Shown: positions 1-7,625 of the stretch, in pieces
How positions within the stretch are numbered: position 1 is the stretch's first letter
Layout of the letters: every line of letters begins with the position of its first letter
NCBI GenBank assembly: GCA_012520355.1
Contig: JAAYOK010000233.1
Span: 1-32,247 of the forward strand
DNA from: Bacillota bacterium
Lineage (GTDB): Bacteria > Bacillota > Limnochordia > Darwinibacteriales > Darwinibacteriaceae
DNA: 32,247 bases
Direction of reading: 5' to 3'
Program-made: the position numbers and the translations under genes
Notes under the pieces: generated by a model
Databases searched by the model: none
The model's input: only the letters and a program-made list of their open reading frames with translations
Told to the model about the DNA's origin: nothing

Positions 1-18
1 CAGAGAGGAGGAAAGACC

Positions 19-207
19 ATGGCAGTTCCAAAGAGAAGACATTCAAAAGCAAGAGTTAATTCGCGTAGAGCCAATTGGCGTCGCGTTGAAGCAACTGGTC
101 CCAATATTTGCCCAAATTGTCGTGAGCCTAAATTGCCCCATCGAGTATGCCTCAATTGTGGCATGTACAAAGGACGTCAAGTTGTGACAATCAAAGAAGC
201 AAAATAG
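19..207 (+). CDS. rpmF: 50S ribosomal protein L32
   Basis: This 62-residue protein is ribosomal protein L32, a small zinc-ribbon component of the large subunit. It opens with the family signature MAVPKRRHSKAR, a basic RNA-binding tail, followed by a zinc ribbon of two CxxC pairs (C31/C34 and C44/C47). All four cysteines are present, so this is the zinc-binding form. The ATG follows a strong GAGGAGG site at 6-12. Its position directly before the fapR/plsX fatty-acid genes is the common bacterial arrangement (rpmF-plsX-fab). A terminator just downstream separates it from the FapR promoter. Its own promoter lies outside the window. Identification is secure. Confidence 0.97.
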   Translation: MAVPKRRHSKARVNSRRANWRRVEATGPNICPNCREPKLPHRVCLNCGMYKGRQVVTIKEAK

Positions 208-216
208 CTTAGAGAA

Positions 217-245
217 GGTGTTCCTGACCAGGGACATCTTTTTTT
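217..245 (+). terminator. Intrinsic terminator after rpmF
   Basis: A 9-bp stem (217-225 with 230-238, two G-U pairs) closes a GACC loop and is followed directly by seven T residues (239-245). It ends the rpmF transcript and insulates the downstream FapR-controlled promoter. Confidence 0.85.
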
Positions 246-255
246 CATATTTTTC

Positions 256-284
256 TTTACATCTCCCAGGAGATAGTCTATACT
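256..284 (+). promoter_or_regulatory. SigA-type promoter of the fapR-fab operon
   Basis: A TTTACA -35 box (256-261) and a TATACT -10 box (279-284) are separated by exactly 17 bases. Predicted transcription start is near 291, just upstream of the FapR operator at 296-312. The terminator at 217-245 precedes it, so this promoter probably drives fapR through rnc. Confidence 0.75.
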
Positions 285-295
285 CTTGGTAAGAC

Positions 296-312
296 TTATA
301 ACCTGGTAATAA
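296..312 (+). promoter_or_regulatory. FapR operator
   Basis: The 17-base near-palindrome TTATAACCTGGTAATAA matches the published FapR consensus (TTAGTACCTGGTACTAA type) at 14 of 17 positions, with arms TTAT-ACC and GGT-ATAA. It lies a few bases downstream of the predicted start site, where bound FapR would block initiation or escape. Because fapR is the first gene, this implies autorepression relieved by malonyl-CoA. The match is seen directly; binding is inferred from the family. Confidence 0.85.
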
Positions 313-337
313 CACTTGGCGATAAGGAGGTCTGGCG

Positions 338-919
338 GTGGAACCAAGACAAAGTAGGCAAGAGAGGCGTAGTGCTTTACAGGATCTCTTGCAGAAAGAT
401 CCCTTTTTGACAGATTGGCAATTGGCCGATGAACTGAAAGTAAGTGTAGCCACGATTCGTCTCGATCGCATGGCCTTAGACATCCCGGAACTGAGGGAAC
501 GGGCACGAATGATCGCGGCTAGTACCTATTCTGAGGTGAAAGCTCTGCAAGGTGAAGAGGTCATCGGCGAGCTCATCGAGTTGAGTTTGGGCCAGGATGG
601 TACGTCAGTGCTCAATGTTACGGATCAGATGGTCTTCGCCCGCAACCAAATTCTGCGGGGACACTTTCTCTTTGCCCAAGGCAACTCCCTCGCGGTAGCC
701 CTCGTTGACTCAGACGTGGTCTTAACCAAGAGTGCAGATGTGCGGTTTTATCAACCAGTACACCTCAGTGAGCGGGTTGTGGCTAAAGCCAATGTGACCT
801 CCACTCAAGGAAATCGCTATTATGTGAGTGTGAATAGTTTTGTCCACGATGAGGTGGTATTTCGCGGCGAGTTTGTTGTCGTCGATGTGAGAGATAAGGG
901 AGGAGTGCAGCATGACTAG
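338..919 (+). CDS. fapR: Transcription factor FapR, malonyl-CoA-responsive repressor
   Basis: FapR is the global repressor of fatty-acid and phospholipid synthesis genes in Bacillota; malonyl-CoA binding releases it from DNA. The 193-residue protein has a DeoR-like helix-turn-helix at about 25-45 (TDWQLADELKVSVATIRLDR), a linker helix, and a hot-dog fold from about 70 to 185. Residues equivalent to the ligand contacts of B. subtilis FapR appear conserved: F100, R107-G108 and N116 in the segment FARNQILRGHFLFAQGNS. The GTG start at 338 follows TAAGGAGG (323-330). It overlaps plsX by 8 bases, implying translational coupling. A FapR operator sits upstream at 296-312. Length and sequence agree closely with B. 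subtilis FapR. Confidence 0.95.
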   Translation: MEPRQSRQERRSALQDLLQKDPFLTDWQLADELKVSVATIRLDRMALDIPELRERARMIAASTYSEVKALQGEEVIGELIELSLGQDGTSVLNVTDQMVFARNQILRGHFLFAQGNSLAVALVDSDVVLTKSADVRFYQPVHLSERVVAKANVTSTQGNRYYVSVNSFVHDEVVFRGEFVVVDVRDKGGVQHD

Positions 920-1901
920 AATTGCGGTAGATGCCTTTGGTGGGGATTATGCCCCTGAGCAGATTGTGGAAGGTGCCCTGCAGGCAGCCCATGAGGACGG
1001 CATTGATCTTATCCTAACCGGTGATCAGACCCGCTTACAATCCCTCATTCAGGGCAAACCGGGTAGTGAGCGGATCGAAATTGTTCATGCCCCTGACGTG
1101 ATCGGTATGGATGAAGCGGCAGAGGCCGTTCGCTCCAAACCAGAATCCTCCCTGGTTAAGGCTGCTAGGCTCGTGCGGGAAGGTCAGGCAGGGGCCTTGG
1201 TCTCCGCAGGAAGTACTGGTGCCACCATGGCCGCCTCGGTTCTCACCATTCGCCGCATCAAGGGAGTGGAACGACCAGCCATTACCAGCTTAATGCCTAC
1301 TCGAACCGGCGTTACCCTAATGGTGGATGTTGGGGCCAATGTGGATTGTAAACCCAATCAACTTCTGCAGTTCGCCCAGATGGGATCCATTTACGCAGAA
1401 CATGTCCTTAAAGTGCGCAATCCAAAAGTTGGTTTGTTAAATGTAGGTCATGAACCCACAAAGGGTAACCACTTGGCCAAAGAGGTATACTCCTTATTGC
1501 AAGAGGAGACCAGTGGGGTTAACTTTATCGGCAATATCGAGGGACGGGATATCTCCCGGGGTGATTGCGATGTCATTGTCTGCGATGGATTTGTGGGAAA
1601 TGTTGTCTTGAAGTTTGCCGAAGGATTAGCCGATGCCCTCTTTGGCATGATGAAAGAAGAATTCACCAGCTCGATTCCTTCAACCCTTGGTGCCCTTCTT
1701 CTCAAACCGGGTCTTAAGCGGATCAAAAAGAAGGTGGACTACACAGAATATGGCGGAGCACCACTTCTAGGAGTCAATGGAATTGTCATTATTGCCCACG
1801 GTGGCTCTAATGCCAAAGCGATTCAAAACGCGATCCGTGTAGCGAAGCGAGGTGTTGAACAGAATATTGTTCAAGGGATTGCAGAGAGGATGGCAAGATA
1901 G
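912..1901 (+). CDS. plsX: Phosphate acyltransferase PlsX
   Basis: PlsX converts acyl-ACP and orthophosphate to acyl-phosphate, the donor used by PlsY for glycerol-3-phosphate acylation, so it links fatty-acid elongation to membrane lipid synthesis. It is a peripheral membrane enzyme. The 329 residues are the normal family length. The N-terminus IAVDAFGGDYAPEQIVEGA is the family signature, and the internal segments VSAGSTGATMA and VGANVDCKP are typical. The ATG at 912 overlaps the end of fapR (stop at 917-919) and is preceded by AAGGGAGGAG. It also overlaps fabH by one base. Regulation is presumably through the FapR operator upstream of the operon. Confidence 0.96.
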   Translation: MTRIAVDAFGGDYAPEQIVEGALQAAHEDGIDLILTGDQTRLQSLIQGKPGSERIEIVHAPDVIGMDEAAEAVRSKPESSLVKAARLVREGQAGALVSAGSTGATMAASVLTIRRIKGVERPAITSLMPTRTGVTLMVDVGANVDCKPNQLLQFAQMGSIYAEHVLKVRNPKVGLLNVGHEPTKGNHLAKEVYSLLQEETSGVNFIGNIEGRDISRGDCDVIVCDGFVGNVVLKFAEGLADALFGMMKEEFTSSIPSTLGALLLKPGLKRIKKKVDYTEYGGAPLLGVNGIVIIAHGGSNAKAIQNAIRVAKRGVEQNIVQGIAERMAR

Positions 1902-2926
1902 TGACAAGTAGGAATCAATCAACCAAGAGCATCGGGATTTTGGGCACAGGCTCGGCTGTACCGGAGCGGGTTTTGACCAATGCCGACCTTGAGGCGATGG
2001 TTGATACATCGGATGAATGGATTGTTTCGAGAACAGGCATTAGGGAGCGTAGAATTGCCGATGAAGGAGTGGGCGCCTCCCATTTGGCTTACAGGGCCGC
2101 CTTAAAAGCCTTAGCAAGGGCGGGTACTAAGGCAGAAGAGTTGGATCTTATTATTTGTGCCACGGTGACTCCAGATATGGCTTTTCCGGCGACAGCCTGT
2201 CTCGTTCAGGAGCTTTTAGGCGTGAAGAACATCCCCGCTTTTGATTTGTCTGCTGGTTGTAGCGGTTTTGGCTATGCCCTAACCGTAGCCGAGAGTATGC
2301 TCAAAAGCGGAACCTATCAAAAGGCACTGGTTGTGGGTGTGGATATCCTGAGCCGAATTACAGATTATGAAGATCGCTCCACCTCGGTGCTCTTTGGTGA
2401 TGGGGCCGGTGCAGCCATCTTAGGCGAAGTACCCCCTGGTTTTGGGTTCTTGGCTACCGAAATCGGTGCCGATGGAGCGAGCGGCGGGGTACTCAGTTTG
2501 CCCGCCGGAGGATCCCTGCAACCTGCTTCCTTAGAAAGCGTCCAGGGAAGGCAACACTATATCAAGATGCAAGGTAGTGATGTCTTTAAGTTTGCTGTTC
2601 GGATCATCGAAGAAGCGGCGAACCGGGTTGTGGCTGAAGCTGGTTTGAACATGGACGATATTACTTGGCTCGTTCCCCATCAGGCCAATATCCGGATTAT
2701 TCGGTCCTCAGCCAATCGCTTGGGGGTTCCAGAGGAACGCTTTTTTGTCAATGTGGATCGGTATGGTAACACCTCTGCGGCTAGTATTGGTCTAGCCCTG
2801 GATGAGTTGGCCGAAAGGGGTGACCTGAAGTCGGGCGATTCTGTGGTATTGGTTGGTTTTGGTGCTGGTTTGACTTGGTCGGCACTTGTCCTTAAGTGGT
2901 TTGAGGGAGGTCGAAGCGGTGAGTAA
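1901..2926 (+). CDS. fabH: 3-oxoacyl-ACP synthase III
   Basis: FabH starts fatty-acid synthesis by condensing a short acyl-CoA with malonyl-ACP. The 341-residue protein carries the thiolase-fold Cys-His-Asn triad: C120 in LSAGCSGFGYAL, H260 in VPHQANIRI and N290 in YGNTSAAS. The segment DTSDEWIVSRTGIRERRIA near residues 35-53 is a FabH signature. The GTG start at 1901 overlaps the plsX stop by one base, and fabD overlaps its end by eight. Substrate preference (acetyl-CoA versus branched acyl-CoA) cannot be read from the sequence. It is a single FabH within the window. Confidence 0.96.
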   Translation: MTSRNQSTKSIGILGTGSAVPERVLTNADLEAMVDTSDEWIVSRTGIRERRIADEGVGASHLAYRAALKALARAGTKAEELDLIICATVTPDMAFPATACLVQELLGVKNIPAFDLSAGCSGFGYALTVAESMLKSGTYQKALVVGVDILSRITDYEDRSTSVLFGDGAGAAILGEVPPGFGFLATEIGADGASGGVLSLPAGGSLQPASLESVQGRQHYIKMQGSDVFKFAVRIIEEAANRVVAEAGLNMDDITWLVPHQANIRIIRSSANRLGVPEERFFVNVDRYGNTSAASIGLALDELAERGDLKSGDSVVLVGFGAGLTWSALVLKWFEGGRSGE

Positions 2927-3821
2927 GAGCGGTGGAACCTGTGTGGTTGCCTTCCCAGGGCAAGGTATCCAAAAACCGGGTATGGCCAGAGACATCGTGG
3001 GAACATCCGCTTGGCATCTCTTTGAGGAAGCGAGTGCGATCCTAGGTTACGACCTTGGGAAGCTTTGTTTGGAGGGACCGGCAGAGCGTTTAGATCAAAC
3101 GTCTCATGCCCAGGTAGCCATTTTCGTGACCTGCCTGGCCCATTGGGAACTAGCAAGACATGAACTAAAGCCGAGGTACTTCCTGGGACATAGTCTCGGT
3201 GAGATTACAGCTTTGGGAGCCGCTGGAGCTTTTTCCTTTGCAGAGGGGGTCCACCTGACTAAAATTCGGGGAGAGTGTATGGCGAAGGCCCCTGAAGGGG
3301 GTATGGCCGCTGTCTTAGGTCTCCAAATTGAAGCGCTCTATGAGCTGTGTCAACAGGTTCGAAGCAAGGGCCCAGTCATTCAAGTAGCAAACGAGAATTC
3401 CCCCAGCCAAACTGTGGTCAGCGGTACGAGGGAAGGCCTCGAGCAACTAACCGCTTTGGCCTTAAGCCAAGGGGCTAAACGAGTGATTCCCCTGAATGTG
3501 GCAGGTCCTTTCCACTCGAGTTTGATGGAAGAGGTGGCGGCAGAATTTGCAGGCGCGATTCAAGGCCTGGAAATCAAGCCATGCCAAACGCCAGTTCTCA
3601 GTAATGATGGGGAGACAATTCTCTCTGGCCCGGAGCAAATTCGAGAGAAGCTCGTTGGGCAGCTGACCGGCCCCGTTCGCTTCGTTAGGCAGATCGAAAA
3701 GCTCTCTTTACTTGGCATCAAAGACTTTGTGGAAGTGGGCCCAGCGAGCATTTTGCTACCCTTGGCTCGGCGCATCGATCCAAATTTGCAGTTTGCACTT
3801 GTCACAGGTGGAGGTATATAG
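2919..3821 (+). CDS. fabD: Malonyl-CoA:ACP transacylase
   Basis: FabD loads malonyl groups from CoA onto ACP. I start it at GTG 2919, giving 300 residues. An upstream in-frame TTG at 2886 lacks a ribosome binding site, whereas GAGGGAGG sits 8 bases before 2919. The N-terminal FPGQG motif (12-16), nucleophile S92 in GHSLGE and H199 in GPFHSSLM are all present and match the spacing in E. coli FabD. The start overlaps the fabH end by 8 bases. Because malonyl-CoA is both the FabD substrate and the FapR effector, its presence in the FapR operon forms a feedback loop. Confidence 0.95.
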   Translation: MSKSGGTCVVAFPGQGIQKPGMARDIVGTSAWHLFEEASAILGYDLGKLCLEGPAERLDQTSHAQVAIFVTCLAHWELARHELKPRYFLGHSLGEITALGAAGAFSFAEGVHLTKIRGECMAKAPEGGMAAVLGLQIEALYELCQQVRSKGPVIQVANENSPSQTVVSGTREGLEQLTALALSQGAKRVIPLNVAGPFHSSLMEEVAAEFAGAIQGLEIKPCQTPVLSNDGETILSGPEQIREKLVGQLTGPVRFVRQIEKLSLLGIKDFVEVGPASILLPLARRIDPNLQFALVTGGGI

Positions 3822-3825
3822 TAGC

Positions 3826-4548
3826 ATGAATATGCTTGGTAAGATTGTCTTAGTTACAGGAGCAACCAGGGGTATCGGTGAAGCCATTGCCCAGCGGTTA
3901 AAAGGGGCAGGGGCCCAACTGATTGTCACCGGACGGGATCCAGAACGTCTCCGTGCTTGGGAGAGTCAAGGGGCTTTAGCCAAGGCGGCGGATGTAACCG
4001 ACGCTACCCAAGTGGATGAACTGGTGGAAGAAATTGTCACCCGCTTTGGTGGCCTTGATGTGGTTGTAAATAATGCCGGTATCACCCAAGACAGACTTTT
4101 GATGCGCATGGGCGACGATGATTGGCAAAAGGTGATTGATACCAATTTAACTGGCGTCTTTCATGTTTGCCGAGCCGCCATCAGGCCCATGCTCAAAAAG
4201 CGACAGGGGAAGATAGTGAATATCTCGTCTGTGATTGGGGTTACAGGCAACGCAGGGCAAACAAATTACGCAGCATCCAAGGCTGGTGTAATCGGTTTTA
4301 GCAAAGCCCTAGCCAAAGAGGTTGCCAGTAGGAACATCCTAGTCAATGTGGTGGCCCCAGGCTACATTGAGACTGACATGACCCAGGTCTTGACAGCTGA
4401 GCAAAAAAGCGAAATTATGCGCCTCATTCCCTTGGGTAGAACTGGCCAAAGGGAAGATGTGGCTTCTCTAGTACACTTTTTGGTATCCCCTGAGAATGGG
4501 TATATTACCGGTCAGACCATCCATTGTGATGGTGGCTTAGTAATATAA
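3826..4548 (+). CDS. fabG: 3-oxoacyl-ACP reductase
   Basis: FabG is the NADPH-dependent short-chain dehydrogenase that performs the first reduction in each elongation cycle. With the ATG at 3826 it has 240 residues, near the usual 245. It shows the TGATRGIG cofactor loop (11-18), NNAG (82-85), and the catalytic set N107, S135, Y148 and K152 (YAASK). GGTGGAGG at 3807-3814 serves as the binding site although the spacing is slightly long (about 11 bases); ATG 3832 is an alternative start. The reading frame is open upstream into fabD, but those residues are not family-like. Sits four bases after fabD. Confidence 0.95.
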   Translation: MNMLGKIVLVTGATRGIGEAIAQRLKGAGAQLIVTGRDPERLRAWESQGALAKAADVTDATQVDELVEEIVTRFGGLDVVVNNAGITQDRLLMRMGDDDWQKVIDTNLTGVFHVCRAAIRPMLKKRQGKIVNISSVIGVTGNAGQTNYAASKAGVIGFSKALAKEVASRNILVNVVAPGYIETDMTQVLTAEQKSEIMRLIPLGRTGQREDVASLVHFLVSPENGYITGQTIHCDGGLVI

Positions 4549-4598
4549 ATAGATTTCAACCCACAGTAGTTAGGATAGCTTAGAAGGAGGTGACATGT

Positions 4599-4844
4599 AT
4601 GGGAGACTTTGATGAGAAAATTTTCGAGAAGGTCAAAACCATCGTCGTGGAGCAATTGGGCATCACTTATGGTGAAGTGACTCCAGAGGCTTCTTTTGTC
4701 GAGGACTTGGGAGCCGATTCCTTGGATGTAGTGGAACTGGTGATGGCCTTAGAGGAAGAGTTTGACCTCCAGATTAGCGATGAGGAAGCTGCTAAGATCG
4801 CCACTGTACGTGATGCAGTGGAATTTATTACAGAGCAATTGTAG
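4599..4844 (+). CDS. acpP: Acyl carrier protein
   Basis: ACP carries growing acyl chains on a phosphopantetheine arm. The 81-residue acidic protein has the attachment serine S41 in the motif [20 protein letters not shown], flanked by the usual four-helix bundle sequence. A near-perfect AAGGAGG (4584-4590) precedes the ATG by 8 bases, consistent with high translation. A perfect stem-loop begins 8 bases after the stop codon and may raise acpP mRNA stability relative to fabF, which would suit the known excess of ACP over the synthases (inference). Confidence 0.97.
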   Translation: MGDFDEKIFEKVKTIVVEQLGITYGEVTPEASFVEDLGADSLDVVELVMALEEEFDLQISDEEAAKIATVRDAVEFITEQL

Positions 4845-4851
4845 AACTCGA

Positions 4852-4879
4852 GGTCCCAAAGTGGGTTCACTTTGGGACC
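4852..4879 (+). promoter_or_regulatory. Perfect 12-bp RNA hairpin between acpP and fabF
   Basis: GGTCCCAAAGTG and CACTTTGGGACC form a perfect 12-bp stem around a GGTT tetraloop. No run of T follows (the next bases are ACATTTATT), so it does not look like a standard intrinsic terminator. It ends 22 bases before the fabF start and does not cover the fabF ribosome binding site at 4889-4895. It may be a stabiliser, a processing site or a leaky attenuator. Confidence 0.7.
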
Positions 4880-4901
4880 ACATTTATTAGGAGGACCGTT
4901 A

Positions 4902-6137
4902 ATGAACCGCGTAGTGGTTACCGGAATAGGACTCATAACTCCCCTCGGGGATAAGGAAGAATTATGGAAAGCACTTTTAGCAGGTGTTTCGGGAGTAAAG
5001 CGGATCACGCGCTACGATGTCTCTGATTTCCCTGTGCAAATCGGTGCAGAAGTTCGTGATTTCGATCCCACAGATTATATGGATCGCAAGGAAGCCCGGC
5101 GCATGGATCGTTTCGCCCAGTTTGCCGTTGCTGCGGCTCAGATGAGTTTGGCTGATGCCAAGCTAAATCTACCCTTTGCTCAGCCTGAGCGTGTCGGTGT
5201 TATGGTCGGGTCTGGCATTGGGGGAATTGAGACTGTTCAACAGCAAACGAAAGTCTTTTGGGAAAAAGGCGTGAGTCGTGTAAGTCCCTTTTTTGTCCCC
5301 ATGATGATCCCCGATATGGCCAGTGGGCAAGTTGCGATTCAAACGGGGGCTAAGGGGATTAACTCCTGTACCGTTACGGCTTGTGCCACAGGGACCCACT
5401 CCATTGGCGATGCCTTTCGCGTGATTGCTCGGGGCCAGGCTGATGTGATGTTAACTGGGGGGAGCGAGGCTGCCCTGTGTCCTTTGGGGCTCGCTGGCTT
5501 TATGTCGGCTAAAGCACTCTCCATTCGCAATGACGAACCCGAACGAGCATCCCGTCCCTTTGATAGGGGTCGCGACGGCTTCGTCATGGGGGAGGGAGCA
5601 GGGGTCTTGGTCTTAGAAAGCCTAGATCACGCTTTGGCAAGGAAAGCACGGATCTACGGAGAAATCGTGGGCTATGGAGCGAGCGGCGATGCTTACCATA
5701 TTACCAGTCCAGCACCTGAAGGCGAAGGGGCCCAGCGGGCCATGACAGAGGCTCTAGCCGATGGAGGTCTGCAAGTGACCGATGTCGATTACATTAACGC
5801 CCATGGTACGTCCACCGTGTACAATGATCTTTATGAGACCATAGCAATTAAGCGAGTGTTTGGCCAACACGCCTCTAAACTCGCCATAAGTTCTACGAAA
5901 TCCTTGACGGGGCATTTATTGGGTGCAGCTGGTGCAGTTGAAGCAGCAGTTTGTCTTCTAACTCTACAGGAGCAAATTGTCCCCGGGACCTATAATTACG
6001 AAGAAGCTGATCCAGAGTGTGATTTGGATTACGTCCCCAATCAACCTCGTAGGATGGATCTGGACGTTGTGTTATCCAATTCCTTTGGTTTTGGTGGGCA
6101 TAACGCCACGCTAGCATTAAAGAGGTGGGAAAATTAG
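4902..6137 (+). CDS. fabF: 3-oxoacyl-ACP synthase II
   Basis: FabF elongates acyl-ACP chains by decarboxylative condensation with malonyl-ACP. With the ATG at 4902, preceded by AGGAGGA, it has 411 residues, the standard length. The Cys-His-His centre is C161 in [13 protein letters not shown]301 in NAHGTST and H338 in [11 protein letters not shown], with the conserved K333. A small deviation is VYND after HGTST where PLND is common. The adjacent rnc gene begins on the base after the stop codon, so the two are cotranslated. The frame is open upstream to 4872 through the hairpin, but no start there has a binding site. Confidence 0.96.
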   Translation: MNRVVVTGIGLITPLGDKEELWKALLAGVSGVKRITRYDVSDFPVQIGAEVRDFDPTDYMDRKEARRMDRFAQFAVAAAQMSLADAKLNLPFAQPERVGVMVGSGIGGIETVQQQTKVFWEKGVSRVSPFFVPMMIPDMASGQVAIQTGAKGINSCTVTACATGTHSIGDAFRVIARGQADVMLTGGSEAALCPLGLAGFMSAKALSIRNDEPERASRPFDRGRDGFVMGEGAGVLVLESLDHALARKARIYGEIVGYGASGDAYHITSPAPEGEGAQRAMTEALADGGLQVTDVDYINAHGTSTVYNDLYETIAIKRVFGQHASKLAISSTKSLTGHLLGAAGAVEAAVCLLTLQEQIVPGTYNYEEADPECDLDYVPNQPRRMDLDVVLSNSFGFGGHNATLALKRWEN

Positions 6138-6827
6138 ATGTCTGTTATTGGTAACGAGCGACTTATGAGGCTCCAAGAAAAGCTGGGGTATCATTTTAAC
6201 AACCTAGAACATTTAAGGCTTGCCCTGACCCATCGTTCCATCGGTCACCGGCCGGAAGAGAACAATGAGCGATTGGAGTTCTTGGGTGATGCTGTCTTGC
6301 AGCTTACGGTCAGCTCCTACCTCTATCATAAGTTTCCGAAGCTACCAGAGGGAGAATTAGCCAAAATCCGTTCGCTCTTGGTACGTGAATCTACGTTGGC
6401 GGAGGTAGCTCGAGATTTGGAGTTGAATCGCTGCCTAATCGTGGGCAAAGGGGAAAAACGAGCCCAAGCCCAGGAACGGGACTCGCTGCTTTGTGATGTC
6501 TTGGAAGCTGTCTACGGTGCTGTTTTCCTCGATGGGGGCTATAATGAAGCCCGCCGTGTGATCATTGAACATCTTCCCCAGTGGGATGCGGAACAGATGC
6601 CCTTGCTCGATGCAAAATCAACCTTGCAGGAGCACTTTCAGCAAGTCGCAAAAAAACCACCAGTTTACCATCTTGTTCAGGAGGAAGGCCCTGATCATGA
6701 CAAGAGTTTCGTGGTGGAGGTTCGATTTGAAGAAAAGTGTCTTGGTCAAGGTAGGGGTCATACAAAAAAGGAAGCGGAACAGGAGGCAGCCCGCCAAGCC
6801 ATCAGCAAGTTGGGTCTGCAAGACTGA
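6138..6827 (+). CDS. rnc: Ribonuclease III
   Basis: RNase III cleaves double-stranded RNA, including rRNA precursors. The 229 residues contain the catalytic domain with the signature NERLEFLGDAVL (E44, E47, D51) and the second acidic pair D120/E123 in LLCDVLEAVYGAVFLDGG. A double-stranded RNA-binding domain follows from about 158 to 226 (DAKSTLQEHFQQ to EAARQAISKLG). The ATG directly abuts the fabF stop. In many Bacillota rnc is followed by smc, but here two unrelated genes intervene. The stop codon lies only three bases from the stop of the convergent regulator gene, with no terminator seen. Confidence 0.96.
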   Translation: MSVIGNERLMRLQEKLGYHFNNLEHLRLALTHRSIGHRPEENNERLEFLGDAVLQLTVSSYLYHKFPKLPEGELAKIRSLLVRESTLAEVARDLELNRCLIVGKGEKRAQAQERDSLLCDVLEAVYGAVFLDGGYNEARRVIIEHLPQWDAEQMPLLDAKSTLQEHFQQVAKKPPVYHLVQEEGPDHDKSFVVEVRFEEKCLGQGRGHTKKEAEQEAARQAISKLGLQD

Positions 6828-6830
6828 AGC

Positions 6831-7433
6831 TTAGAACTGGCGTTCTTGGTGGATAATTTGTCCCACACCGGCAAGATCGGGATCATAAGGCTTCAGTGAG
6901 ACCGGATCTAGAATCTGCTGATCCAGGGCTTTTCCAATCACGAACTCGCTCTTGCCCTGTAACAGGACCCAAGAACCTGGGGGGTAACTTGTTCCCTTGG
7001 AGACAATGACCAGATCGCCTTTCATAAACCTAGGGTTATAGCGATTTGTGTTGATACGAACAGCGAATAAACCTCGTGGATGGGGTTGGCTATGTAGAAA
7101 AAGCCACTCCTTCCCGGGGTTTTTCTTTTGCGGATTCCAGTCGAGCAGAGGTAAAGACACAAGATAGTAGGTGATCCCTTCCATATCTACGCTGATCGAT
7201 GTTGGGTACGGAGTTTGGCTGCCGAGAACTCGGCGTCTAAACTCTTTGATACCCCCGACATTACCTTTTTCAAGCCAGTAGTATACAGACTTGCTATCAG
7301 CGAACTTGAGCTCTTTGGCGATCTGCTTCACTGTAATACTGGGATCCTGTTTGATCAATGCTGCGATTTGGTCTATGTAGTTTGAATCAGGCAAGTTCCG
7401 TCCCATCCTCACGTTGGTATCTATCTGGAACAT
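6831..7433 (-). CDS. HTH regulator with degenerate LexA/S24-like C-terminal domain
   Basis: I read this 200-residue protein as a DNA-binding regulator. Residues about 18-70 form a predicted helix-turn-helix (ITVKQIAKELKFADSKSVYYWL). Residues about 112-195 resemble the LexA/CI peptidase fold: FAVRI, then PRFMKGDLVIVS, PPGSWVLLQ, VIGKAL and GVGQIIHQ. Aligned by eye to E. coli LexA, the catalytic serine region (GMSM) becomes NTNRY (128-132), so no serine is present, while K168 sits where the lysine of the dyad would be. It is therefore unlikely to self-cleave. The start is uncertain: ATG 7433 has AAGGA too close, and ATG 7406 is an alternative. It diverges from the sigma factor gene, and two palindromes lie between them. 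Partner or inducer is unknown. Confidence 0.6.
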   Translation of the reverse strand: MFQIDTNVRMGRNLPDSNYIDQIAALIKQDPSITVKQIAKELKFADSKSVYYWLEKGNVGGIKEFRRRVLGSQTPYPTSISVDMEGITYYLVSLPLLDWNPQKKNPGKEWLFLHSQPHPRGLFAVRINTNRYNPRFMKGDLVIVSKGTSYPPGSWVLLQGKSEFVIGKALDQQILDPVSLKPYDPDLAGVGQIIHQERQF

Positions 7434-7456
7434 TCCTTGCCCAGAAAGAAAAAACC

Positions 7457-7478
7457 TTTACATAGTCTATGGTGTAAA
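7457..7478. repeat. Palindrome 1 in the regulator-sigma intergenic region
   Basis: The core CATAGTCTATG (7461-7471) is an 11-base inverted repeat inside a longer imperfect dyad bounded by TTTACA and TGTAAA. It shares the half-site CTATGGT with palindrome 2. It is a candidate operator for the adjacent regulator, close to that regulator's own start. Confidence 0.5.
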
Positions 7479-7509
7479 AAGGGGTTGGCTGGCGAAAGGG
7501 CCTGATTCG

Positions 7510-7526
7510 GACCATAAACTATGGTC
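7510..7526. repeat. Palindrome 2 in the regulator-sigma intergenic region
   Basis: GACCATA-AAC-TATGGTC is a perfect inverted repeat with 7-base arms. Its centre (7518) is 52 bases from that of palindrome 1 (7466), close to five helical turns, which would place both on one face of the DNA. The rest of 7434-7625 shows no confident -35/-10 pair; TTTCCA 7540-7545 with TGTAAT 7563-7568 (17-base spacing) is a weak candidate for the sigma gene. Confidence 0.55.
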
Positions 7527-7625
7527 ATCTGGAGTGCAGTTTCCATCCTAGAGGTATAGAGCTGTAATCCAAGCATATACATGGACTAGATGGCCTGGAC
7601 CAAAGAAGGGAAGGAAGGTGCTTTT

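Noticed and set aside
2886-2918. Longer fabD starting at TTG 2886
   Set aside because: No ribosome binding site precedes it, whereas GAGGGAGG precedes GTG 2919, and the catalytic residues then match E. coli numbering.
4852-4890. The acpP-fabF hairpin as an intrinsic terminator
   Set aside because: The stem is strong but no T run follows, and fabF and rnc continue directly downstream.
7590-7625. Sigma factor start at ATG 7590
   Set aside because: It lacks a ribosome binding site; AAGGAAGGTG is correctly placed for ATG 7626, and the extra residues have no sigma similarity.
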